Source: CAWBRT01 sp049519595
Lineage (GTDB): Bacteria; Acidobacteriota; Terriglobia; Terriglobales; Acidobacteriaceae
Direction: 5' to 3'
NCBI GenBank assembly: GCA_049519595.1
Contig: JBEKQP010000106.1
Coordinates: 1 to 13,952, forward strand
Length of the DNA stretch: 13,952 bases
Shown here: piece by piece, positions 8,681-13,952 of the stretch
Numbering within the stretch: the stretch's first letter is position 1
Layout: each line of letters begins with the position of its first letter
Notes under the pieces: model-generated
Told to the model about the DNA's origin: nothing
What the model saw: the letters and a program-made list of their open reading frames with translations, nothing else
The model's database searches: none
Translations under genes and position numbers: made by a program

Positions 8681-8719
8681 GTTCGGCGAACACAACATGC
8701 TAGGAAATAAAGGGGGAGT

Positions 8720-9517
8720 ATGCGAAGAACTGATGGATTGCTGCTTTTAGCGATGGTATTTGCGATATCCGTGCCGGCAGTCGCCACTGCGGGAGGGGGC
8801 GAATCCTTCGAAGGCATGATGGAGCCCCATGTCACGGTGAATGTGGCCGCCCAGGTTTCCGGCATTGTGGAAGAGGTGTTGGTGCAGCGGGGTGCCATCG
8901 TCGCCAAGGGGCAGGTGCTCGCCACGCTCCGCGCCGGGGTCGAAAAAGCAGACGTGGAACAGGCTACCGCCATGCTTGACTTCAACCGCCGTAAGCTTGT
9001 CCGCAACCAGGAACTCATCGCCAAGGGAAACATTTCAGCCAACGATGGAGACGAAATGGAGACCGAGATCAGAAAAGATGAGGCGATTCTCCACCAGGCC
9101 ACCGCAAAGTTGGAGATGAAAACCATCCGGAGCCCCGTGAATGGCGTGGTGGTGAAGGTTGACCTTACGGCGGGAGAATACGTCGGCGAAAAGCCGATCA
9201 TGATCATTGACCAGATTGATCCTCTCAACGTGGAGGTGGTCGTGCCGGTTTCTAAATACGGGACCATCAAGGTGGGGATGCGCGCGGAGGTGCGGCCGGA
9301 AGCGCCCGTAGGCGGAGTTTATACGGGAGAGGTCACGATCGTTGACCGCGTGGTGAACGGCGCGAGCGGCAGCTTCGGGGTCAGAGTGGAATTGCTCAAT
9401 CCCAACCTCGCGATCCCCTCTGGGCTGAAATGCAACGTCAGGTTCAAGGATCGCAACGTCTCGATCAGATCCGGGGTGCCAAAAGAGCAGGGCGTCGCGT
9501 TACCCGTACACCCTTGA
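8720..9517 (+). CDS. Periplasmic HlyD/RND-type adaptor (membrane fusion protein), short
   Basis: 265 residues. The N-terminus MRRTDGLLLLAMVFAISVPA continues to a likely signal peptidase I site after VATA (residue 24), so the protein is probably periplasmic. Lipoyl half 1 is at about 38-72 (VNVAAQVSGIVEEVLVQRGA), a helical hairpin at about 75-133, lipoyl half 2 at about 134-165 (TIRSPVNGVVVKVDLTAGEY) and a beta-barrel at about 168-242. The membrane-proximal domain of classical RND adaptors (350-400 residues) is missing and the tail after 250 is short. A strong ribosome binding site, GGGGGAG, lies 1-2 nt ahead of the ATG at 8720, 40 bp downstream of the SecA-like gene. No pump gene (RND, MacB or ABC) follows, since the gene ends 23 bp before a convergent gene. 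It probably bridges the inner-membrane fusion proteins to an outer-membrane channel encoded elsewhere; that partner is inferred. Confidence 0.88.
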   Translation: MRRTDGLLLLAMVFAISVPAVATAGGGESFEGMMEPHVTVNVAAQVSGIVEEVLVQRGAIVAKGQVLATLRAGVEKADVEQATAMLDFNRRKLVRNQELIAKGNISANDGDEMETEIRKDEAILHQATAKLEMKTIRSPVNGVVVKVDLTAGEYVGEKPIMIIDQIDPLNVEVVVPVSKYGTIKVGMRAEVRPEAPVGGVYTGEVTIVDRVVNGASGSFGVRVELLNPNLAIPSGLKCNVRFKDRNVSIRSGVPKEQGVALPVHP

Positions 9518-9527
9518 GCCTGATGTT

Positions 9528-9557
9528 TCGGCCGGAACGATTACTGCTTTCGGCCGG
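9528..9557. terminator. Hairpin between convergent genes, possible bidirectional terminator
   Basis: TCGGCCGGAA at 9528-9537 can pair with TTTCGGCCGG at 9548-9557 (ten pairs including two G-T wobbles, loop of ten bases). It lies exactly where the + strand adaptor gene (stop 9517) meets the - strand methyltransferase gene (stop 9541). It overlaps the latter's last codons and lacks a clear T-run on either side, so termination is plausible but not proven. The same bases also read as two direct copies of TTTCGGCCGG. Confidence 0.4.
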
Positions 9558-10572
9558 TGATGATGTGGAACGGGGTGTCCAGTCGGAGTGTCACGGTCGC
9601 GACCTCGGCGAGGCCGAGCGCTTTGAACCGGCTTTCGTACCACGATGAATCCCGGAAGGAGCGGAAAAACAGCAAGAAGGGAAGCGCTGCAAAGGAGATG
9701 TCGCCGTTGTCCGATTCAAACGGAGACCGTTCAAAGATGAGAACGCGGCCGCCGGGTTCCAGCGCTCCCACGGCTCTTGAAAGAAACCGCATCGTCTCCC
9801 GCTCGGGCCAATCGTGGAGCATGGACTTGAAGGAAATCAGGTCGAACCCTCCTGGAATCGGGTCCACCAACGCGCTTCCTTCCAGGAACTGAACTCTGTC
9901 CGCCTCAGGTGTCTCCGCCAGGTGTTCCTTCCCCACGCGGCACACCACGGGAAGGTCCATCACAACGGCGGAGAGCCGTGGGTGCCGCATGCAAGCCCGG
10001 CGGGCAAATTCACCACTGTTGCCTCCGATATCGAGCATGCGGTGGTGTTTTGAAAAATCGTAGTGCTCCAGGCAGGCAGGCCCTTCATACCGCGTCAGGC
10101 CGGTTGTAATCCTCATCCAGCGTCTTGCCGCTTCGCGGTTTTCCTTGGAATCCTGGAGGCACCCGTCGTAGGAAAAGAGACTGAACAGCCGGGAGCGGCG
10201 GTGGAACGCCGCCGGGTCTTTCACCAGCGTGGTGAAGTGATCCCCGAAATCGTGGAGGACCAGATCGGCGAAGGAGAGTTTCATCTCGATGTAGTCCCGG
10301 TAGCGCAAGGCTGCGAGGAAAATCGGGGTGAGTCGGATTCGATCGTCCCGTTGCTCGATCACCTCGTTCGCTCGAAGCAAACGAAGCAGCATGCTCAGCC
10401 CTTTTTCGTCGCAGCCGAGCTTCGAACGCAGCGCGGAAAAAAGCACTGATTCGCTCGCCGCAAGGCAATCAATCAGGCCGAGTTCAAAGGCGGACGCAAG
10501 ACCTCGACTCTTCGCCGCATCCACCATGAACCGTTCCGCACGTAGATAATCGAGGCCCTCAGAATGTGCCAT
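9541..10572 (-). CDS. SAM-dependent O-methyltransferase (Methyltransf_2 / plant-OMT-like)
   Basis: 343 residues from ATG 10572. The N-terminal 90 residues are a winged-helix dimerisation-type region (ASAFELGLIDCLA, then GLSMLLRLLRANEVIEQ). The Rossmann domain begins with SAM motif I MLDIGGNSGEFA (179-190), followed by VVMDLPVV (203-210) and the family signature FKSMLHDWPERETMRFLSRA (248-267), in which His253 is the expected general base. GGRVLIFE (274-281) follows. This is the layout of bacterial O-methyltransferases that act on hydroxyls of aromatic or polyketide-like natural products. The substrate cannot be told. A longer reading frame reaches 10632, but ATG 10572 is preferred because the first ~20 codons of the longer form lie wholly in the upstream gene and the motif region starts normally. 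The chosen start overlaps the preceding gene by 14 bp, so the two are probably co-translated. It is the last gene of a four-gene - strand set containing a radical SAM enzyme. Confidence 0.88.
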   Translation of the reverse strand: MAHSEGLDYLRAERFMVDAAKSRGLASAFELGLIDCLAASESVLFSALRSKLGCDEKGLSMLLRLLRANEVIEQRDDRIRLTPIFLAALRYRDYIEMKLSFADLVLHDFGDHFTTLVKDPAAFHRRSRLFSLFSYDGCLQDSKENREAARRWMRITTGLTRYEGPACLEHYDFSKHHRMLDIGGNSGEFARRACMRHPRLSAVVMDLPVVCRVGKEHLAETPEADRVQFLEGSALVDPIPGGFDLISFKSMLHDWPERETMRFLSRAVGALEPGGRVLIFERSPFESDNGDISFAALPFLLFFRSFRDSSWYESRFKALGLAEVATVTLRLDTPFHIITGRKQ

Positions 10573-11425
10573 AGTATCCGCTCTTGAGCACGACCAGCTT
10601 GTCTTCCTCCATGCGGTAGTCCAGCCCGACATCGAATTCCAGATGGTCCAGCTTCGAGCGGTTCTCTTCGAGGAAACTGATCAGATCGGCGCGGTAATTC
10701 ATCATTCGCAAGAAAAAAAGGAACTGGTCGAAGCGGATGCCGGCAAAGTAGACGCAGTCGTTCTCCGGTTTGTTGGCCACGCAGATGGTCTTGCAGGCGC
10801 GCAACTCGGGGCGCAGAACTTCGTCCAGAGCGATCTTTTTCGTGTCGATATGGGCCGAGCAGGCGATCTTTGCGGCCGTCTCCCGCAACTGCGTGCGGGC
10901 ATCGAAGAAGAAATAGATGTTTTCGAACTTCGTCCGCGCGGCGGTCAGCGAGTAGCAGATGCCGGAGGAGACGGTGCTGCCGGGATTGCCGATGTAGAGA
11001 TGAACCTCCTCGATCCCGCGGGTGAAGATGTCTTCGGTGATATCAATCGAAAACATGAAGTAGAAGATGTTTTCGTTCGGTAGGACGGTGGAAGGCGCAA
11101 GCGAACGGATCGCTTCGAGGACGCGCGAAAGCGACCTCTCCCGCTCCCGCCTGCGATAGTCGTAGAAATAAAACTCCCACCGCGTCCGGTCCCCCTGCTG
11201 CTTGACCCCGAAAACCGTGTGGAACTCCCCAATGGCCTGTCGCAAAAGCGGAATGAGATCGAAAAATCGGCGGTCGGCTCCCGCTGCGCCGAACGACTCG
11301 TAAAGAAGGTTCGACGGCTTGAGACGGTTTTCGAGCGATTGAGCGGGCGTGTAAGGCCAGAGGGCGTAATTGAAGAACTTGTCACTTTCCGCGGCATCTT
11401 CCAGATCGAATCCCATCTGTCTCAT
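10559..11425 (-). CDS. Unrecognised 288-residue protein, possible ABBA-type fold
   Basis: I do not recognise this family. The protein appears soluble, with no signal peptide or membrane segment. From about residue 80 it alternates extended hairpins with helices: RWEFYFYDY (82-90) then helix 98-110; FYFMFSIDI (121-129) paired with EEVHLYIGN (139-147); SGICYSL (154-160) paired with NIYFFFDAR (169-177) then helix; KTICVANK (212-219) paired with DCVYFAGI (223-230) then helix 232-258; and a last hairpin FDVGLDYRMEEDKLVVLK (264-281). Repeated hairpin-helix units like these recall ABBA-barrel prenyltransferases (DMATS and LynF/TruF types), but no diagnostic motif was matched, so this is a structural guess. 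ATG 11425 has GAGG 7 nt upstream. It follows the radical SAM gene after 126 bp and overlaps the O-methyltransferase gene by 14 bp, pointing to a shared biosynthetic pathway. Confidence 0.78.
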   Translation of the reverse strand: MRQMGFDLEDAAESDKFFNYALWPYTPAQSLENRLKPSNLLYESFGAAGADRRFFDLIPLLRQAIGEFHTVFGVKQQGDRTRWEFYFYDYRRRERERSLSRVLEAIRSLAPSTVLPNENIFYFMFSIDITEDIFTRGIEEVHLYIGNPGSTVSSGICYSLTAARTKFENIYFFFDARTQLRETAAKIACSAHIDTKKIALDEVLRPELRACKTICVANKPENDCVYFAGIRFDQFLFFLRMMNYRADLISFLEENRSKLDHLEFDVGLDYRMEEDKLVVLKSGYYGTF

Positions 11426-11432
11426 TCTGACC

Positions 11433-11534
11433 TCATGCTAAGATTCGTTCAAAGCAGTATCCTGGCCCCGACGGCTGAGTGAACTGAACCCCTTGAGTGA
11501 GACACGCAGTTAGGGGGGATGCGCCGTTCGCCAC
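11433..11534 (-). CDS. Candidate 33-residue small ORF (possible peptide precursor)
   Basis: A GTG-initiated frame of 33 codons fills most of the 126-bp gap between the radical SAM gene and the 288-residue gene and ends 8 bp before the latter's ATG. GGAGG lies about 13 nt before the GTG, which is further than ideal. The encoded peptide has small and polar residues, two cysteines and a C-terminal part GVQFTQPSGPGYCFERILA. Its position beside a radical SAM enzyme and its size would suit a RiPP precursor, but there is no recognisable leader motif and the frame could be open by chance. Confidence 0.25.
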   Translation of the reverse strand: MANGASPLTACLTQGVQFTQPSGPGYCFERILA

Positions 11535-11551
11535 TAGATTGTTGCGCCTCC

Positions 11552-12523
11552 CTACGAACGTTTGGCCTTTTGCTTCTCGCCCAGCACTTCCGGCTTCGTT
11601 TTCGGAACGCCCGTGATCGGGCGCAGCAGATCCGGCTCCTCTCCATACCGTTCCCGGTACGCATTCGAAAGGCCCCAACATTTTTCCTCCCTGCACTGGT
11701 CCCTGTAAATACAACGGCCGAAACCGCACTGGCCCAGGGTTTGCCAGAATACATCCGGGATGAGGGTCAAAGGGAATTCGTTGTCATTGTGCACCCCGGA
11801 CGGAACGGGCAGACATTGGGGAAACGCCTTCAGCACAAACCATGTGCCGTTGGACGTGGCGGCATCGGCCATCGCCGGCAGCCGTTTCAGCAGCTCCGGG
11901 AGCGATTCGATAAGCACCCGGGATTGATCTCCCATCGGAAAGAAATTCCAGAGGTGCATTTCACGAATGAAGGGTAGCCGGGCGATTTGCGAGAAAAACG
12001 GGACGGCGTAGTCGCTGTTGAGCCGCGTCCAGACCGTATTCGTGATGATGCCGATCCCGGTGTGGCGCGAGAGGTTTTCAAGGCCCGCCATGACCTCGCG
12101 GAATGCGCCCGGACGGCGGTTGATCGCGTCATGAACCTCCTCCGGTCCGTGCAGACTGATAAAAAACTCGTTCACCCCGGCGTCGATAAGGCGGCGCAAA
12201 TAGTTAGGATCGGCAAGTCGTCTACCATTGGTCTGGATCTGTATGCGCGAGAACCACGAAAAGGAGGCGGCAAATTTGACGTACCGTTCGAGGTGTTCGA
12301 AGGTTGTGACTTCCCCCCCCGAAAGGATGAGGTTTCGTCGCCTGCCGTCGTTTACGAGTTTCACGACGAGCGCCCGGAAGAGGTCGAAGGGGGTCGCTGC
12401 GAGCCTGTCTTCCAGGGACGAGAGCATACAGATGGCGCAAGCACTGTTGCACCCGTACCAGATCGGAATGACCGCATAGGAGGAAAAATCAATCCTCTCC
12501 GAATCTGCGCCTGGGTTAACCAT
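11552..12523 (-). CDS. Radical SAM enzyme with C-terminal auxiliary-cluster cysteines
   Basis: 323 residues. The N-terminus carries the cluster motif YGCNSACAICML (Cys25, Cys29, Cys32; CxxxCxxC) that binds the [4Fe-4S] centre and SAM. The SAM-contact motif LSGGEVT follows (67-73), then IQTNGRR (96-102) and ISLHG (122-126) as expected for a radical SAM TIM barrel. The C-terminal part has Cys237 and then CX4CX5CX4C (Cys266, 271, 277, 282), resembling a SPASM or twitch auxiliary cluster, common in enzymes that modify peptides. The tail is short and basic (EKQKAKRS). ATG 12523 is supported by AGGAG 8 nt upstream, and the gene begins 24 bp after the preceding one ends. It would generate a 5'-deoxyadenosyl radical in the cytoplasm. 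Substrate and reaction are unknown; peptide crosslinking, epimerisation or C-methylation cannot be separated from sequence alone. Confidence 0.9.
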   Translation of the reverse strand: MVNPGADSERIDFSSYAVIPIWYGCNSACAICMLSSLEDRLAATPFDLFRALVVKLVNDGRRRNLILSGGEVTTFEHLERYVKFAASFSWFSRIQIQTNGRRLADPNYLRRLIDAGVNEFFISLHGPEEVHDAINRRPGAFREVMAGLENLSRHTGIGIITNTVWTRLNSDYAVPFFSQIARLPFIREMHLWNFFPMGDQSRVLIESLPELLKRLPAMADAATSNGTWFVLKAFPQCLPVPSGVHNDNEFPLTLIPDVFWQTLGQCGFGRCIYRDQCREEKCWGLSNAYRERYGEEPDLLRPITGVPKTKPEVLGEKQKAKRS

Positions 12524-12547
12524 CAGAGAACTCCTGCTCCATCACCG

Positions 12548-13576
12548 TTAGTGCCGCTCAACGCCGAAGTGGAAGGTGAAGAAGTCTCTCCCCTCCCTGT
12601 CAATTCCGCCCGTGAGATGGCCGAACCTGCTCTTGGCAACGGAATCGAGACGCGCACTGAACTCCTTGCTGGCAAGGGAATAGCGTTCGGCCACGCGAAG
12701 GAGCAACGGGCGAATATCTCCCATGGTGAGGAAGGCGCTGTAGAAGTTCACGTCGAAGGAGTTTCGCGGATTCCCCTCTTCCGTAACTTCCATGTAGTGG
12801 AAGCTCTCCTTGAGGCGCGGCATGGCGAGCCGGAGGAAGTAGTCCACGATCTCGAAGGCCCCGGCTCTCTGGCAGCCCGCGAGCAGACCTTGTATCCTCT
12901 CGGCCGTATCATCGTAAGAGAGGAGAGGATAGCGGACATATGTGCCGACGGCATGCCTTTTCGCATGAAGCGGGTCCCACTTGTAGCTCGTGTGAACCAG
13001 GGTGGGCTCGGTAAGCGTCGGCAAGGGAAACTCCAGGTAAACCTTGTGCATGCCTCCCTTTTCCGACGCCTCAAAGCCGAAGTGAAGGAGGCGGGCCTTG
13101 GCAATCGAAGCATCCATCGCTTCCAGGAACGAAGCAGGCGCCCGGAGTTTCTTGCAGAGCTCGATGACCTTACGCCGGTAGTCCTCGCCGAGCATTTTCT
13201 TGTTCAGTGTGATCAGAAAGCGGTTGGCAAGCAGGAGTTCCTCGCACATCTTGAAGGAATACTCGTAGCCGTGTGGGACGCCAAGACCGCGGACGAGGTC
13301 GTGCAGAAGTTTTCCTCCCACCATTTCCTCGTCGTCAAATCTTTCGCGGACGTCTTCATTTTTTTGGACGGTCTCCGCGAGCACTCTGGCCAGCCGTTTG
13401 ACCATATGCGGATTGACTACGATGCGCGCAACGACGGGAGCCGGCTCCGCATTTGATATGCCGCCGGTTGCTCCCGAATCGCAAAACTCGAGAGTGATCT
13501 CCGGCCGGGTCACCAGAACATCAACCCTGTCCGCTCGGCAAGTGCGCCCGCCGGATGGGTTCCAGACAGTTTTCAT
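12548..13576 (-). CDS. DUF3467-like N-terminal domain fused to an unrecognised alpha/beta domain
   Basis: 342 residues from ATG 13576. Residues about 12-80 (RVDVLVTRPEITLEFCD, then VVARIVVNPHMVKRLARVL) resemble the small DUF3467 family, whose function is unknown. The remaining 260 residues are not recognised. They alternate helices with hairpins: ARLLHFGFEA (161-170) paired with HKVYLEFPL (177-185); TLVHTSYKW (192-200) paired with AVGTYVRYPL (209-218); helices 222-258; and a final pair GHLTGGIDREGRDFFTFHFG (319-338). This could be an ABBA-type barrel like that of aromatic prenyltransferases, an inference not backed by a motif. The start at 13576 is chosen because GGAAGG lies 4 nt upstream and the DUF3467-like region starts soon after. 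A longer frame from ATG 13687 adds 37 residues with a hydrophobic stretch (LPPYAMFFLSLLFVTI) and cannot be excluded. It is first in the four-gene - strand set, 24 bp from the radical SAM gene. Confidence 0.75.
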   Translation of the reverse strand: MKTVWNPSGGRTCRADRVDVLVTRPEITLEFCDSGATGGISNAEPAPVVARIVVNPHMVKRLARVLAETVQKNEDVRERFDDEEMVGGKLLHDLVRGLGVPHGYEYSFKMCEELLLANRFLITLNKKMLGEDYRRKVIELCKKLRAPASFLEAMDASIAKARLLHFGFEASEKGGMHKVYLEFPLPTLTEPTLVHTSYKWDPLHAKRHAVGTYVRYPLLSYDDTAERIQGLLAGCQRAGAFEIVDYFLRLAMPRLKESFHYMEVTEEGNPRNSFDVNFYSAFLTMGDIRPLLLRVAERYSLASKEFSARLDSVAKSRFGHLTGGIDREGRDFFTFHFGVERH

Positions 13577-13723
13577 CAGCCTTCCAGCTCGATCCGGCGC
13601 GAAATCTGCGCCGCGTATGGTTACAAACAATAGTGAAAGGAAAAACATAGCATACGGGGGTAGGTAAAACCATTGGTAATCAAGCATCTCTTGCCTGCCA
13701 TCCTTCAGTCGAAACTGGGCGAC

Positions 13724-13741
13724 GAGCGCCTACCGGCGCTC
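13724..13741. other. Perfect GC hairpin in the 5' leader
   Basis: GAGCGCC at 13724-13730 and GGCGCTC at 13735-13741 are perfect inverted repeats with a four-base loop, TACC. It lies about 150 bp upstream of the - strand operon start and next to an AT-rich stretch. It may be a leader hairpin, an operator, or a terminator. There is no strict T-run, only a mildly T-rich stretch (TGCCTTTGCTT) on the + side. Confidence 0.4.
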
Positions 13742-13744
13742 TGC

Positions 13745-13790
13745 CTTTGCTTATAGTTAAGTAAATCGCTCTTATGTTAGGTAAAAATGC
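13745..13790 (-). promoter_or_regulatory. AT-rich segment, candidate promoter for the - strand gene set
   Basis: This is a markedly AT-rich stretch in an otherwise GC-rich window. On the - strand it contains TATAAG (13755-13750) as a possible -10 element, with TAACAT 18 nt upstream as a poor -35. It sits between the - strand operon and the possible divergent + strand gene, so it may serve either direction. No element is close to consensus. Confidence 0.25.
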
Positions 13791-13893
13791 GTTTGGAGGG
13801 TAACAGGGACGCTGTAAAGCCGAGAGGTTAACGTCGGATTGTTGCTAAGCGATTGATGATTTGCGAATTACCAGCGAGGAAGGAAATTCGGAA

Positions 13894-13952
13894 GTGCTGC
13901 GATCTCAAATCCCTTCTTCGCCACCACGGCGGAAGAATAGGTGGCGTGGGTA
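13894..13952 (+). CDS. Probable start of a divergent gene, truncated by the window edge
   Basis: GTG at 13894 follows a good ribosome binding site (GAGGAAGGA, about 9 nt upstream). It opens a frame running off the window after 19 codons, reading MLRSQIPSSPPRRKNRWRG. The visible part is basic and proline-rich and not recognisable. The frame could close just beyond the edge, so this is tentative. Confidence 0.3.
   Translation, partial: MLRSQIPSSPPRRKNRWRG

Larger units (their letters stand above)
13577..13893. other. Intergenic region between probable divergent genes
   Basis: About 317 bp with no gene I can support firmly. It holds a GC-rich hairpin (13724-13741), an AT-rich segment (about 13745-13790) and a 26-codon frame on the - strand (13701 to 13621) that starts at an ATG directly preceded by GAAGG. 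That small frame encodes a Cys- and aromatic-rich peptide ending SFHYCL. It overlaps the alternative N-terminal extension of the DUF3467-like gene in another frame, and it may be a leader peptide or nothing. Confidence 0.5.

Noticed and set aside
9526..9557. Direct repeat TTTCGGCCGG as an attachment or integration site
   Set aside because: The core CGGCCG is a palindrome, so the direct copies are better explained as the two arms of a hairpin between convergent genes. No integrase is nearby.
10573..10632. N-terminal extension of the O-methyltransferase to 10632
   Set aside because: The added 20 residues (Trp/Ser/Arg-rich) are encoded wholly within the preceding gene and are not expected for the family; ATG 10572 gives a normal N-terminus.
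11519..11977. + strand frame preceded by GGGGGG and ATG at 11519
   Set aside because: It is antisense to the 3' end of the radical SAM gene and has no recognisable domain.
11987..13456. Long + strand open frame of 489 codons
   Set aside because: It lies antisense to the radical SAM gene and the DUF3467-like gene. It has no recognisable domain and a charged, shadow-like composition, while the opposite strand has a clear CxxxCxxC motif and operon spacing.

Overview
This looks like a high-GC (roughly 60 % by eye) chromosomal segment from a diderm bacterium. Evidence for an outer membrane is indirect: three HlyD/lipoyl-type adaptor proteins and an RTX-like repeat protein. The combination of a glycine-rich repeat protein, an M50-lipoyl fusion and a SecA-like ATPase made me think of Verrucomicrobiota, Planctomycetota or some Proteobacteria, but nothing in the window fixes the phylum. 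There are no rRNA, tRNA, CRISPR or transposase genes.

Left part, + strand (1-9517): a co-directional locus that reads as a dedicated export system with its probable cargo. It starts with the 3' end of a large glycine/asparagine-rich RTX-like repeat protein (1-2472; its start lies outside the window). After 122 bp come four genes: a cytoplasmic GAF / transmembrane / HlyD adaptor fusion (2595-4469), overlapping by a GTGA start/stop junction with a PqqD-like / M50 site-2-protease / lipoyl fusion (4466-6637), then a short SecA-like ATPase (6683-8680) and a small periplasmic HlyD/RND-type adaptor with a signal peptide (8720-9517). The SecA-like protein keeps the motor motifs and the preprotein cross-linking domain but stops before the helical wing domain, two-helix finger and C-terminal linker. 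No ABC ATPase, RND pump or outer-membrane channel is encoded in the window. My inference is that these proteins form a SecA-powered, adaptor-linked envelope machine serving the repeat protein.

Right part, - strand (13576 down to 9541): a compact four-gene set in the order DUF3467-like fusion protein (12548-13576), radical SAM enzyme with C-terminal auxiliary cysteines (11552-12523), unrecognised 288-residue protein (10559-11425), SAM-dependent O-methyltransferase (9541-10572). Junctions are tight (24 bp and a 14-bp overlap) except for a 126-bp gap after the radical SAM gene, which holds a candidate 33-codon ORF. Radical SAM plus methyltransferase suggests a small peptide-derived or other natural product. 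The two unrecognised proteins both show alternating strand-hairpin/helix patterns that could be ABBA-type folds, but this is a hypothesis.

The two groups converge at 9517/9541 around a 10-bp-stem hairpin. At the right edge a 317-bp intergenic stretch (13577-13893) holds an AT-rich segment, a GC hairpin and the probable start of a divergent gene on the + strand (from 13894). Whether the export locus and the biosynthetic set cooperate is unknown. The PqqD-like domain on the M50 protein is the only hint of a link.
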